A stretch of 64,000 nucleotides of DNA from Hordeum vulgare subsp. vulgare (GCF_904849725.1 NC_058523.1:344885948-344949947), one strand, 5' to 3'. Numbered from the stretch's first letter, positions 22,737 to 35,727 are shown. The notes: generated by a model not told the origin, from the letters alone. Numbers and translations: made by a program.

Positions 22737-24205
22737 CTAGCTCAAGTTTGAAGCATCAATGATGTTCAACTCACTCCTCAAATGACAAAATACTTTCTCA
22801 TAAAGTGGTTTGGTAAAGATATCAGCTAATTGTTTTTTAGTACGAACATGCTTAAGATCTATATTTCCTTTACCAACATGATCATGAATGAAATGATGTC
22901 GCACTTGAATATTTTTTGTTCGAGAATGTTGCACGGGATTATAGGCGATTTTAATAGCACTTTCATTGTCACACAAAAATGGAACATTTTTAACATGAAT
23001 GCCATAATCCTTAAGAGTTTGAGTCATCCATAGTAATTGTGCACAACATGATCCGACAGCTTTATATTCAGCTTTAGCAGTAGATAAAGATACCGAGTTT
23101 TGTTTCTTGGATGACCAAGATACAAGAGATCTCCCAAGAAATTGACATGTACCCGAGGTGGGTTTTCTATCAACCCTGTCTCTGACGTAGTCCGAGTCGG
23201 AATAGCCAACAATATTAAAAGAAGATCCCTTGGGATACCATATGCCAAAGTTTGGTGTATGTATTAAGTATCTCATGATTCTTTTAAGAGCCAACATATC
23301 ACACTCTTTAGGTGTCGCTTGGTATCGGGCACACATGCAAACACTCAACATGATATCAGGATGATAGGCACATAGATATAGCAATGAACCAATCATTGAT
23401 CCATAAACTCTTTGATCAACTGGTTTGTCCTCCTTAGTGAGGTCAATATGTCCACTAGTAGGCATGGGAATTCTCATACCTTTGCACTCTTGCATATTGA
23501 ACTTCCTGATTAAGTCCTTGGTGTACTTGGTGTGAGAGATAAACGTACCTTCTCTCGGTTCTTTGATTTGCAATCCAAGGAAGAATTTAGCTCGCAAATC
23601 ATTGACATCTCATATTTCTCTCACATCAACTTTCCAAATTTCTCACTAAAATGTGGGTTAGTAGAACCAAAGATAATATCATCCACATATATTTGGCATA
23701 CAAATAGTTCGCCATTAACTCTTTTAGTGAATAAGGTTACATCAATTTTACCAATTTCAAAACCCTTTTCTATGAGAAACTTCGTTAGACATTTGTACCA
23801 AACTCTAGGGGCATGTTTAAGAACATATAAAGCTTTACAAAGTTTGTAAACATGATTAGCTTTCTTAGGGTTCACAAATCTGGGAGGTTGTTTGACATAA
23901 ACCTCCTCCTTAGTTTCACCATTTAGAAAAAGCATTTTTGATATCCATTTGGTAAAGAGTAATATCATGGTGATTTGCATCAGCGAGAACAATTTGAATA
24001 GCTTCAAGTCTAGCAACGGGGGAATAAGTCTCACCATACCTTCGACTTGCGTGTATCCTTGGGCTACGAGACGCGCCTTGTTACATACAACTTGTCCATG
24101 ATCATCTTGCTTGTTCTGAAACACCCATCTTGTACCAATGATGTTTTGCTCTCCTTCGGGCTTTAAAACAAGTGTCCACACTTGATTCCTCTCAAAGTTC
24201 TATAG
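22737..24205 (-). pseudogene. RT4 pol, part 2: reverse transcriptase and RNase H
   Basis: This is the C-terminal part of the Copia polyprotein, after the RT5 insertion. The minus strand from 24205 reads [20 protein letters not shown], then [10 protein letters not shown] and the catalytic [12 protein letters not shown] of reverse transcriptase. A frameshift lies between about 23621 and 23597. Next come FFLGLQI and the RNase H segment (GYSDSDY, SLSTAKAEYKAVG, LLWMTQTLKDYG, ADIFTKPL), ending at about 22737. The YVDD box and RNase H acidic residues are visible. An extra TAG codon lies near 24201, close to the insertion. Bases 22553-22736 are non-coding and lead to the solo LTR. Confidence 0.9.
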
Positions 24206-24210
24206 CTCTT

Positions 24211-25705
24211 TGCTACGGCGATAGAAATCCTTCTGTTGCCTCTTGAGCTTGCGTCGGTTTTTCCCTTGAAGGGGAAAGGGTGGTGCAGCACATGAGCAGT
24301 AAGTATTTCCCTCAGTTTGAGAACCAAGGTATCAATGCAGTAGGAGAATTGCGCCAAGTCCAGAGTACCTGCGCAAACACAAACAAGCTTGCACCCAACG
24401 CTATAAAGGGGTTGTCAATCCCTTCAAGATTGATTGCAAAGTGAGATCTGAAGGCGTAAAGTGCAGCGAAGTAAAATTGTAAGGCTGAAAATATGGTGTG
24501 AAGTAGACCTGGGGGCCATAGTGTTCACTAGAGGCTTCTCTCATAATAGCAAATAATACGATGGGTGAACAAATTACTGTCGAGCAATTGATAGAACAAC
24601 GCAAAGTCATGATGATATCTAAGGCAATGATCATACATATAGGCATCACGTCCGAGACAAGTAGACCGATACTTTCTACATCTACTACTATTACTCCACA
24701 CATCAACCGCTATCCAGCATGCATCTAGTGTATTGAGTTCATGACGAACAGAGTAACGCCTTAAGCAAGAAGACGTGATGTACAGGGATAAACTCAAACC
24801 AATTATGAAAACCCCATCTTTTTACCCTTGATGGCAACAACATGATGCGTGCCTCGCTACCCCTTCTGTCACTGGGTGAGGTCACCGCACGGTATGAACC
24901 CAAAACCAAGCACTTCTCGCGTTGCAAGAATCATATATCAAGTTGGCCAAACAAAACCCACAACTCGAAGAGAATTACAAGGATATGAAATCATGCATAA
25001 GAGAGATCAGAAGAAACTCAAATAAAATTCATAGATAATCTGATCATAAATCCACAATTCATCGGATCTCGACAAACACACCGCAAAAGAGGATTACATC
25101 AGATAGATCTCCATGAAGATCATGGAGAACTTTGTATTGAAGATCCAAGAGAGAGACTAAGTCATCTAGGTACTAGCTATGGACCCGAAGGTCTATGGTG
25201 AACTACTCACGCATCATCGGAGAGGTCATGGTGTTGATGAAGAAGCCCTCCGTATCTGAATCCCCCCTCCGGCAGGGCACCATAACGTGCCCCCGATGGG
25301 ATCTTGCAGAGACAGAAGCTTGCGGCGGCGGAAAAATATTTTCGTGGATCTCCTCGTCAATTTTGGAATTTTTCTGAATTTATAAGCGGAAGAGGTAGGG
25401 CAAACGTGCCACAGGGGGCCTACAAGCCTGCTAGGCGCCCCCCCCCTAGCCGCGCCTAGGGGGCTTGTGGGGTCCCCTGCTGGCCCCTGCCTTGGTTCTC
25501 AAGTCTGGTGCGTATCTTCTGTTCCGGAAAAAATCTTTTCGGAAGTTTTATTCCGCTTGGACACGGAAAAAGCTGGAACTAGCACTTGGCACTAAGTTAA
25601 TAAGTTAGTCCCAAAAAAGATATAAAAGGCATACAGAACATCCAAAGTTTGACAAGATAATAGCATGGAACCATAAAAAATTATAGATATGTTGGAGACG
25701 TATCA
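24211..25705 (-). repeat. RT5 3' LTR
   Basis: On the minus strand it begins TGATACGTCTCC at 25705 and ends CGCCGTAGCA at 24211. An inverted repeat (ctacaagcc ... ggcttgtgg, 25416-25474) and the TATA-like ccgcttataaatt (25378-25390) repeat the layout of the other LTR. Confidence 0.9.
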
Positions 25706-27644
25706 AGCATCCCCAAGCTTAACTCCTGCTCGTCCTCGAGTAGGGAAGTGATAAAGACTGGATTTTTGATGTGGAATGCTACCTAGCATTGTTGTCGTTT
25801 GTAACTTCTTTCATGTGACATGAATGTTCAGATCCGTAAGATTCAAAACAATAGTTTGCTATTGACACGAACACAATAATACTTCAAGCAAACTAGCAAG
25901 GTAATCATGAACTTTCGAAATAACAAGGCCAAAGAAAGTTATCCCTACAAAATCATATAGTCTGGCTATGCTCCATCATCCTCACACAACTAATTTAAAT
26001 CATGCACAACCCCGGTATTGGCCAAGTAATTGTTTTCGCACTCTTACTTTCTCAAAACTTTTTCAACTATCACGCAATACATGAGCGTGAGCCATGGATA
26101 TAGCACTATAGGTGGAATAGAGTGTGGTGGTGGTTGTGAGACAAAAAGGAGGAGATGGTCACATTGACTCGGCGTATTAATGGGCTATGGAGATGCCCAT
26201 TAATTGATATCAATGTGAATGAGTAGGGATTGCCATACAAAGGATGCACTGGAGCTATAAGTATGTGAAAGCTCAAAAGGAGAACTAGTGGGTGTGCATA
26301 CAACTTGCTTGCTCACGAAGACCTAGGGCAATTTGAGGAAGCCCATCCTTCGAATATACAAGCCAAGTTATATAATGAAAATTCCCACTAGCATATGGTA
26401 GTGACAAAACAAGAGGCTCTCAATCGTGAAGAACATGGTGATATTATGAAGCACAAGTGTGGAAAAAGATAGTAGCATTGTCCCTTGTCTCTTTTTCTCT
26501 TTTTTTTATTTGGGCTCTTTGGCCTCTTTTTTCTCTCTTCTCTCTTTTTTTGGGCTCTTTGGCCTCTTTTTTCTCACATGGGACATTGCTCTAATAATGA
26601 TGATCATCACACTTTTATTTACTCACAGCTCAAAGCTTAGAACGATGATTACTCTATATGAAATGCCTCCAGCAGTGTACCGGGATGTGCAACGATCTTG
26701 CTTGACGTATGACGTTGGAACATCTCGCTAGCTATCTTACGATCATGCAATGGCAATCTGAGAGTGACGGCACAAGTCATGATACGGAACGGTGGGAGTT
26801 GCATGGCAATATATCTCGGAATGGCTATGAAAATGCCATAGTAGGTAGGTATGGTGGCTGATTTGAGGAAGGCATATGGTGGGTTTGTGCACCGGCGAAA
26901 ATTGCACGGTACTAGAGAGGCTAGCAATGGTGGAAGGTGAAAGTGCATCTATACCATGGACTCACATTGGTCATGAAGAACTCACATACTTGTTGCAAAA
27001 AAAATTATTAGTAATCGAAACAAAGTGCTAAACGCATACTCCTAGTGGAAGGGTTGGTAGGTGTAAACCATCGCGCGATCCCGACCGCAACACAAAGGAT
27101 GACAATCAATAGATCAATTATGCTTCGACTTCCTAACATAGCGGTTCACCATACGTGCATGTTACGGGAATCAATAACTTCAACACAAGTATTTATAGAT
27201 TCATAACACCCTACTAACATAACTCTTAATATTACCAAATCCACGTCTCAGAACTAATTGAGAGGAATCAAAACTTATCTTTCTAATCAATGCACATGAA
27301 GGTGGAAGTTTTATTGTATCATCTTTGGGTACCTATCACCTTTGGGACTACTTTCATAGCACAAACCAACTACCAAGTCATGCACCGCCGTGCTCTAAAA
27401 GATCTAAGTGAAGCACATAGAGCAAAATTATCTAGCTCAAAAGATATAAGTGAAGCATGATGAGCATTCTAGCAAATTCACGATGAGTGCATGTCTCTCT
27501 CAAAAGGTGTGCAGCAAGGATGATTGTGACACAACAAAAATAAAAGACTCCTACGATACAATATGCTCCAAGCAAAGCACATATCATGTGGTGAATAAAA
27601 ATATAGCTCCAAGTAATGTTACCGATGGATTGAAGACGAAAGAG

Positions 27645-27731
27645 GGGATGCCTTCCCGGGGCATCCCCAAGCTTAGGCTTTTTGGTGTCCTTGAATTTGG
27701 CTTGGGATGCCTTGGGCATCCCAAACCTTGA
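27645..27731 (-). promoter_or_regulatory. Twin hairpins with an internal polypurine-tract copy (RT5)
   Basis: ggatgccttcccggggcatcc and ttgggatgccttgggcatcc are both self-complementary. On the minus strand taagcttggggatgc (27661-27675) is identical to the terminal polypurine tract, 1954 bases from it. RT7 has the same arrangement. Confidence 0.6.
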
Positions 27732-28170
27732 TCTATTTCCACTCTTTATCCCTTTGTCCATGAGAACATCACCCAAAACTTGAAAACTTCACAACACAAA
27801 ACTTAAATAGAAACTCGTGATGTCATTAGCACAAGAAAACAAACTACCACCTCTTTAGGTACTGTAGCAATATGTATACTTGATATACTTCTGGTACCTC
27901 AAAAATTCTGAAAAATTACGACTGCCTAGTCAAAAGGCATATCAACCAGCAGGAAAAAGAATCAACTCAAAATCTCTTTCTGAATAAAAATGAACAATAA
28001 TCTTGTGAGCGAAAAGTTTCTATGTTTTTCCAGCAGGGTCAAACAACCATCACCAAGACTAGTCATAAAGGTTTTGTTTGGCTCAAACACAAAAAAAGCA
28101 AAAAAGACACAATCATAACAGAATTATGATGGTGTGGACCCAACGAAACAGAAAGAAAAAGATAAATTCA

Positions 28171-28220
28171 TTGGGCTGCCTCCCAACAAACGCTATTGTT
28201 TAACGCCCTTAGCTAGGCAT
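28171..28220 (-). promoter_or_regulatory. Post-ORF hairpin element of RT5
   Basis: ttgggctgcctcccaa (28171-28186) can fold, and taacgcccttagctaggca follows at 28201-28219. It lies about 110 bases after the protease ORF. Confidence 0.5.
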
Positions 28221-28333
28221 AAGGTGATAGAATCATGTGTCGTCGTCTTTGGTGCTCAAACCATAAGTAGCCCTCATCATAGATTCATAAGGCAATTTTA
28301 TTTTCTTTCTAGGAAAATGTTCCATGCCCTTAT

Positions 28334-30293
28334 TTAAAGGAAATTGTAATCTAATATTCCATCGATGATAGCACCGATAGTCCTTAGGAAAGGTCTACCA
28401 AGAATTATAGGGCATGTAGGATTGCAATCAATGTCAAGCACAATGAAATCCACGGGTACATAATTCCTGTTTGCAATAATAAGAACATCATTTATCCTTC
28501 CCATGGGTTTCTTGATAGTAGAATCTACAAGATGCAAATTAATAGAACACTCCTCAATTTTATTAAAACCCACAACATCACATAAAGACTTTGGAATCGC
28601 GGAAACACTAGCACCCAAATCACACAAAGCAGTGCATTCATAGTTTTTGATTTTGATTTTGATAGTAGGTTCCTACTCATCATGAAGCTTTGTAGGGATA
28701 GAAACTTCCAATTCAACTTTCTCTTCAAGAGATTTTATCATAGCATCGACGATATGATCGGTAAAGGCCTTGTTTTGGCTATAAGTGTGTGAAGAGTTTA
28801 GCATGGATTGCATCAAGGAAATGCATTCAATCAAGGAGCAACTATCATAATTGAATTCCTTGAAATCCAAAGTAGTAGTTTCATTACTACTCAAGGTTTT
28901 AATATCTTCTACTCCACTTTCAATGCTTTTAGCATCAAGATAAATGGACTCCGAATCATTGGGGCATTTTTCAACCAAAGTGGATTCATATCCAGCCCAT
29001 CATCATTAGGTTTGACACAAGAAAACAAAGATTCAATGGGAGTCACAGCAATCACTTTAAGATCTTCGTGATTCTTATCACGAGAACACGCCCTTTTAAG
29101 CCATTGATGTCTAGCACGAATTTGGGCGGTTCTTTCGTTGCTCTCACTCATGGAAACACGCATAGCTTTCAAAGTTTCATCCATATTGATCTTGGGAGGA
29201 GCACATCTAACTTTCAAAGCATCAATATCACTAGACATTCTATCAACGCTCCTAGCCAAATCGTCAATTTTGAGTAGTTTTTCCTCTATAGACGCATTGA
29301 AAATCTTTTGCGAGTTAATAAACTCTTTGATATTACTCTCTAGATCAGAGGGTAATCTATTGTAATTTCCATGAGTATTGTTGTAGGAATTGCCAAAGTT
29401 ATTAGAGGGGTTACTAGGAAAAGGCCTAGGAACATAGTTTCCTCTAAAAGCATTGTTGTTGCCAAAATTATTCCTACCAACAAAATTAACGTCCAAGCTA
29501 GCGTTGCTACTCTCAATCAAGGAAGACAAGGGCATGTCATTAGGATCTAAAGGAGCACTTCTACTAGCAACCAAATTCATTAACTCATCCATCTTAGAAC
29601 TCAACGAGTTAATTTCTTCTATAGCGTGTACCTTCTTACTAGTAGGTGACCTTTCAGTGTGCCACTGAGAGTAGTTTGTCATGATATTGTCTAGGAGTTT
29701 TGTGGCTTCTCCTAACGTGATTTCCATGAACGTTCCACCTGAGGCGGAGTCCAAGATATTTCTAGAAGCGAAATTCAAGCCAGCGTAGAAGATTTGTATA
29801 ATCATCCAAAGACTCAAGCCATGAGCGGGACAATTTCTAATCATCAATTCCATTCTCTCCCAAGATTGTGCAACATGTTCATGATCAAGTTTCTTAAAAT
29901 TCATAATATCATTACGGAGAGAGATAATCTTAGCCGGTGGAAAATACTTGGATATGTAAGCATCTTTGCACTTATTCCAACAATCAATACTATTTTTGGG
30001 CAAAGACGAAAACCAAGTTTTTTCTCGATCTCGCAACAAGAAAGGAAAAAAGCTTCAATTTAATCATTATCCACATCTTTCTTATTTTGCATATCGCAAA
30101 GCTCAATGAAGGTATTAAGATGGGATGCGGCATCTTCACTAGGAAGGTCGGAGAATTGCTCTTTCGTAACAAGATTCAGCAAAGCAGCATTGATTTCGTA
30201 TGATTCCGCACTAGTGGCGGGAGTAATCGGAGTACTAATAAAATCATTATTATTAGTATTCGAGAAGTCACAAAGTTTGGTGTTTTCAGTCAT
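28334..30293 (-). pseudogene. RT5 gag-protease, broken
   Basis: ATG 30291-30293 begins MTENTKLCDFSNTNNNDF, followed by SDLPSEDAASHLNTFIELCD. A frameshift near 30060 leads to the gag core (WNKCKDAYISKYFPPAKI, AQSWERMELMIRNCPAHGLS, FYAGLNFASRNILDSASGG), an Asn/Gly/Pro-rich linker and coiled-coil-like segments. A second frameshift near 28990 and a TAG at 28673-28675 precede the protease: ALCDLGASVSAIPKSL with the DLGA site, then PIILGRPFLRTIGAIIDG, ending at 28334. No CCHC knuckle is evident. The order is typical of plant gypsy gag-protease, but pol is absent. The longer upstream ORF start at 30455 was rejected because that segment lies in the leader. Confidence 0.88.
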
Positions 30294-30483
30294 GGTGACT
30301 TCAGCAAGCAAGCAAGCACACAAGCGAAGAGAAAGCAAGTGAGAGAAAAGGGCAAACGAAAAAGGCAAATATTTTTGTAAAATTTTGTTTTTCAGAAGTG
30401 GGGGAGAGGAAAATGAGAGGGAAAAAAGTAAATGCAAGATATGAGTTTGCGACACTTACTTGGATGAGTTCTTGACATGATCC

Positions 30484-30501
30484 TCCCCGGCAACGGCGCC
30501 A
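30484..30501 (-). other. RT5 primer-binding site (tRNA-Asp)
   Basis: The minus strand reads tggcgccgttgccgggga, an 18-base complement of the plant tRNA-Asp 3' end including CCA, ten bases after the LTR. Confidence 0.9.
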
Positions 30502-30511
30502 GAAATTCTTC

Positions 30512-32034
30512 TGCTACGGCGACAGAAATCCTTTTGTTGCCTCTTGAGCTTGCATCGGTTTTTTCCTTGAAGAGGAAAGGGTGGTGCAGCACAGGAGCAT
30601 TAAGTATTTCCCTCAGTTTGAGAACCAAGGTATCAATCCAGTAGGAGAATCGCGCCAAGTCCAGAGTACGTGCGCAAACACAAAAGAGCTTGCACCCAAC
30701 ACTATAAAGGGGTTGTCAATCCCTTCTAGATTGATTGCAAAGTGAGATCTGAAGGCGGAAAGTGCAACGATGTAAAATTATAAGGCTAAAAATATGGTGT
30801 GAAGTAGACCCTGGGGCCATAGTGTTCACTAGATGCTTTTCTCAAAATAGCAAATAATACGGTGGGTGAACAAATTACTGCCGAGCAATTGATAGAACCG
30901 CGCAAAGTCATGACGATATTTAAGGCAATGATCATACATATAGGCATCACGTCCGAGACAAGTAGACCGATAATTTCTTCATCTACTACTATTACTCCAC
31001 ACATCGACCGCTATCCAGCATGCAGCTAGTGTATTGAGTTCATGACGAACAGAGTAATGCCTTAAGCAAGATGACATGATGTAGAGGGATAAACTCAAAC
31101 CAATGATGAAAACCCCATATTTTTACCCTCGATGGCAACAACATGATGCGTCCCTTGCTACCCCTTCTATCACTAGGCGAGATCACCGCACGGTATGAAC
31201 CAAAAATCAAGCACTTCTCCCATTGCAAGAATCATAGATCAAGTTGGCCAAACAAAACCCACAACTCGAAGAGAATTACAAGGATATGAAATCATTCAGA
31301 AGAGAGATCAGAAGAAACTCAAATATGATTCGTAGATAATCTGATCATAAATCCACAATTCATCGGATCTCGACAAACGCACCACAAAAGAGGATTACAT
31401 TGGATAGATCTCCATGAATATCATGGAGAACTTTGTATTGAAGATCCAAGAGAGAGAAGAAGCCATCTAGCTACTAGCTATGGACCCGAAGGTCTATGGT
31501 GAACTACTCACGCATCATCAGAGAGGTCATGGTGTTGATGAAGAAGCCCTCCGTATCCGAATCCCCCCTCCTGCAGGGCGCCCCCCAGATGGGATCTTGC
31601 GGAGACAGAAGCTTGCGGCGGTGGAAAAGTATCTGCGTGGATCTCCTCGTCAATTTTGGAATTTTTCTGAATTTGTAAGCGGAAGAGGTAGGGCAGACGA
31701 GCCATAGGGGGCCCACAAGCCTGCTAGGCACGGGCCCCCCTGGCCGTGCCTAGGGGGCTTGTGGGGTCCCCTGCTGGCCCCTGCCTTGGTTCTCAACTGT
31801 GGTGAGTATCTTATGTTCCGGAAAAAATCTATTCGGAAGTTTTATTCCGTTTCGACACCATTTAAAATACTCCTCTCAAAAGGGTCAAAAACACAGAAAA
31901 AACAGGAACTGGCACTTGGCACCTAGTTAATAAGTTAGTCCCAAAAAGATATAAAAGGCATACAAAACATCCAAAGTTTGACAAGATAATAACATGGAAC
32001 CATCAAAAATTATAGATACGTTGGAGACATATCA
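30512..32034 (-). repeat. RT5 5' LTR
   Basis: On the minus strand it runs TGATATGTCTCC...CGCCGTAGCA, 1523 bp, colinear with 24211-25705. It has the inverted repeat caggcttgtgggcccc ... ggggaccccacaagcc (31707-31770) just upstream of a TATA-like box. Confidence 0.9.
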
Positions 32035-32039
32035 CTCTT

Positions 32040-34490
32040 CTTGCATGGCATTCACCCAATCCGGGTCTTGAAGGGATTCTTCGACCTTCAAAGGCTCAAT
32101 GCTAGAGATGAAAGAATAGTGCTCACAAAATTTAGTTAAACGAGATTTAGAGCGAGTGATTCTCCCGGTTTGTATGCCACCGAAGATTTGATTCGGAGGA
32201 TGATCTTTGTCCACTATTGCTCAAACTCCTGACAGCTTCTTCTTGTTGGATGGTGGAGCTTCTTCATCATCATCTTCTTGGACTTTGTCGTTGACGGTGT
32301 CATCTCCTTGAGGTGGTGGTGAGGAAGGTTGAGGTGGATCTTCACGATATACTTCTTCCTCTTTTTCATCATGTCGTGTACCGCTTGTGGATGCCTCCAT
32401 GTAGTTTTGTGGTTCGCCTTGACGTGAAGTAGGGGCTTCCACTTGAATTGATGAAGTACTTTCCTTGACCTCCATGGGACGAATCTTGCCGATAGGTAGA
32501 CCTTGGATGGCTTCTGAAGGTTCCCTGTCTCCTACATCATTTTGCAATTGTTCCACTTCCGAACCATTAGATTCATCAAACTTCACATATGTCGTCTCTT
32601 CAACTTTTCGAGTGAAGCTGTTGTAGAAACGGTAAGTGTGAGAGTTTGAGCCGTAACCAAGTAGGAAACCTTCATGAGATTTAGGAGCAAATTTAGCGCG
32701 ATGATGCTTATCAAGAATGTAGCACTTAGAGCCGAATACTCGAAAGTATCCAAATTGGGGTTTGTTACGGTGAGTAGCTAGTATGTAGTTTTACTGAGAA
32801 GATTGTGTAAGTAGAGTCGGTTTATGCAAGCTGTTTCGACGGCTTCTGCCCAAAAGTGGCTTGGCCTATTGAATTCTTCAAGCATCGTTCTGGCCATCTC
32901 TATGAGAGTCCGATTCTTCCTCTCAACATCTCCATTTTGTTGAGGTGTGTACGTCACCTAGAACTCATGTGAGATACCTTCTTCATCAAGAAAAGTATCC
33001 ACATTAATGTTCTTCAACTCCATCCTGTTGTCGCTCTGAACTTTCTTGATCTTCACTTGAAACTGATTTTGAGCTTTCCGAGCGAAGTTCTTGAAGATCA
33101 TTTGTACCTGCAACTTATCAACAGGAAAGAATATCCATGTAAATCTGGAAAAATCATCAACAATGACTAAACCATAAGAATTTCCACCGAGGCTCTTGTA
33201 AGCATTGGGACAAAAAATGTCCATATGTAGTAGCTCGAGTGGTCTTCTTGTAGTCATGATGTTCTTCATGGGATGACTTCCACCAAGTTGCTTTCCTGCT
33301 TGACAAGCACTACAAAGTCTATCTTTGTCAAAGATAACATCTCTAACACCAAGAATATGATCACCTTTGATAAGCTTGTCAAGTTTATGCATACCTACAT
33401 GTCCTAACATTCTATGCCATAACCAACCTTTAGAAGATTTTGCAATAAGACATGTAGAGGGTTTGGATTTTTAAGTGAAATCGACAATGTATAGATCACC
33501 TCTACGGATAACAATAAATACCATGTTATGATTTTCACTACGGAACACTTTGCAGCCAATTTTCATAAATAGCACACTGAAACCAAAGTCTGCTAGTCTA
33601 GATACAAAAAGCAGATTGTAGCCAAGGGATTCAACAAGCATGAAATTTTGAACAGAACTATCATGAGATATGGCCTCCTTACCAAGACCAAGTACCATAC
33701 CCTTGGAGTTGTATCCAAAGGTCATATACCTTCCAGGTCCACGGTTTGGTGTGATCTCATGGAACATGTCTTTATCTCCGGTCATGTGATTGGTGCATCC
33801 ACTATCGATAACCCACTCCTTTCCTCCGACCATGTAGTCTCTACGGTTCTCCATAATGCCAAGGTTCCTCATGGTCTTCTCATACTTAATGTCAAGTTCT
33901 TCATCTTCATCGTAGTATCCATGCTCCACATTGTCGTCGTCGGATGAAATATCCTCGTCATAAGAAACAAGAATTTCGTCAGAATTTTAACTATGACAAT
34001 GTTCATATTTATGCATGTGAATGGCTTCAACAATGACATTGTTTATGGTAATGATATCTCCTTTATAATGCATGAGGTCACAAAGCTCAAATGGACATTT
34101 ATCAAAATTAGGATCAGTTGGTTTCATTTGTTGAAAGGCAATGCATTTATGAAAAATGATCTCAAGATTTTTTTAGTGAATAGTCGAGATATCTTTTCTC
34201 TAAGTCTTTCCGCAACGTGTGCGCACACTCAAAATTTTGCAATTGCTTAAGCACATTTCTTGGTAGTCCTCTAATGATTAGATTAACAGTTTGAAGATTA
34301 CGAAACATATTGAGTTCTTCATCATGAGAAGGATTCAAAGGATCAACGGGAGGCTCATAGGGATATTTAACATACTTGTGCAAATGGAATTCATCATATA
34401 TATCAAGCATTTCTTATTTCCATTGTCTAAAATATTCCCCATCAATAATAGGCACTCTACAATAATATTCCCCAAACTAGGAACATTCAT
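32040..34490 (-). pseudogene. RT4 polyprotein, part 1: gag, protease, integrase, RT start
   Basis: Minus strand from ATG 34488-34490. Gag pieces include EFHLHKYVKYPYEPPVDPL and NLQTVNLIIRGLPRN, frameshifted near 34410. An acidic linker precedes the protease (EWVIDSGCTNHMTGDKDMF, aspartate in DSG intact). The pre-integrase motif WLWHRMLGHVGM comes after TAA 33471-33473. The integrase core has LLHMDIFCPNAY and GLVIVDDFSRFTW, but its second catalytic block reads SDNRMELKN, where SDNGTEF is usual. TAG 32958-32960 and TGA 32221-32223 also interrupt, with a frameshift between them. The end, DPDWVNAMQEE, continues at 24205 on the other side of RT5. The order protease-integrase-RT identifies Copia. 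Confidence 0.9.
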
Positions 34491-34529
34491 CTTCCTCCAA
34501 TGGTGTTTAACCAAGGATTTGGAGACCTT

Positions 34530-34541
34530 GCTTTGATACCA
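34530..34541 (-). other. RT4 primer-binding site (initiator tRNA-Met)
   Basis: The minus strand reads tggtatcaaagc two bases after the 5' LTR, one base different from the usual tggtatcagagc. Confidence 0.85.
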
Positions 34542-34543
34542 AT

Positions 34544-35722
34544 TGAGAGATCGATAGAAGAGGTGTCTAGAGGGGGGTGAAAAGACTACTTGCATAAAGT
34601 AAAATCCTATCCTTTTTGCAATTTAATGGTTGGCAGGTTTTAGCGATTCTAAGAAGTCTAGTGCACCCGAAACATGCTAGTCATCAAATATGGCAGCGGA
34701 AAATAAATACTTTGCACATGTAGTAAGGAGTAGAGTTTAGGAAGATCAAACACGAAGAAGTTGACACGATGGTTTTTGGCATGCTTCCGATAGGTGGCGC
34801 TATGGGATGTCCATGTTAGTGAAGACTTCAATCCATGGAGGGTAACGGCTGCGTGAGTCCACGGAGGGCCCCACCCACAAGGGGTCCATGAAGAAGCGGC
34901 CTTGTTTGTTCCACCACGGCTTCCGTCCACACAAGACTAGCCTCACTCACAGAAGTGTAAGTGTGTTCTGAGTGCTTCCTCTGCGAATGAGAGATAGTTG
35001 GAGGGGTATATATAGGCATCTCTCAAAATCCAATTATTACACCATTATTGGCAAACTCGATGGAACCGAAATGTTCATCTTGGTGGTACCAAGTGCACTA
35101 AGTGTGGCAACTTTGAATTCTCGGTGAGACCGATATATGAATCTCGGTGGTACCGAAACGACCACCTAGACTAGATTTCAAACTCGGTGAGACCGACTTC
35201 AAACACGGAATTTCTGAAACTTGAAATTAGCTTAATCAAAAGTTGGTCACCGAATCTCGGTGGCACCGATAGGAATGTTGGTTGTACCGATATGGTGGGA
35301 TTGGCATAGGATCTGTCTAAGTGTGAAATCGGTAGGCGAGTGAGAAATGTTGGAGGCACTGATTATGCATATTTGGCTTGGGACAGATATATTTTCTGGG
35401 AAAGTGGCTGAGTATTTTCTGGTGGCAATTTTTTAAGCACTTGAGCAACCAATTCATTATAATACCTCAACCCCTTTTAATAGTATTGGCTTTCCTATGG
35501 ACTCAAAGTGATTTCTCAGAAAGTGTAAAAGTGAAGAGTCTTCTTTCTTGAAGCTTGATCCAATCCTATTACTTCCTTCATCAAGGGGCTTCTCCACACA
35601 ATCCTATAGCCAAAGCTCTCTATGAACTATACCTGAAATATACTAGGTAAAAGTGTTAGTCAAAGAGACAATGTATGATGTCATGAATTATCAAAACCAC
35701 CAAGGGAGCATATGTGCTTTAA
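34544..35722 (-). repeat. RT4 5' LTR
   Basis: Colinear with 16820-18231 but missing about 343 bp at 34951-34953 and carrying more copies of the ctcggtggtaccga motif (35040-35350). The terminal TG has decayed, reading tttaaagc where the partner has tgaaagc. Confidence 0.85.
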
Positions 35723-35727
35723 AACTG

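Larger units (their letters stand above)
25706..28333 (-). other. RT5 non-coding 3' region
   Basis: About 2.6 kb without a credible ORF. The terminal polypurine tract on the minus strand, taagcttggggatgc, is at 25707-25721. A pyrimidine-rich duplicated segment with gggctctttggcctc lies near 26490-26580. Twin hairpins lie at 27645-27731 and the post-ORF hairpin at 28171-28220. Confidence 0.75.
24211..32034 (-). mobile_element. RT5: non-autonomous gypsy-type element, TSD CTCTT
   Basis: A complete 7824-bp element with perfect 5-bp duplications, ctctt at 24206-24210 and 32035-32039, inside the reverse transcriptase frame of RT4. Both LTRs, primer site, gag-protease and polypurine tract are present. 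Reverse transcriptase and integrase are absent. RT7 has the same LTR family. Confidence 0.92.
16820..35722 (-). mobile_element. RT4: Copia retrotransposon, probably Sirevirus, with two nested insertions
   Basis: Both LTRs are present (16820-18231 and 34544-35722), with an initiator tRNA-Met primer site and the Copia domain order gag-protease-integrase-RT-RNase H on the minus strand. A solo LTR (20091-22547) and RT5 (24211-32034) sit inside. The flanks are gattg (16815-16819) and aactg (35723-35727), a probable decayed target duplication. Repeated polypurine blocks before the 3' LTR and palindrome-rich LTRs are features reported for Sireviruses. Confidence 0.85.
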
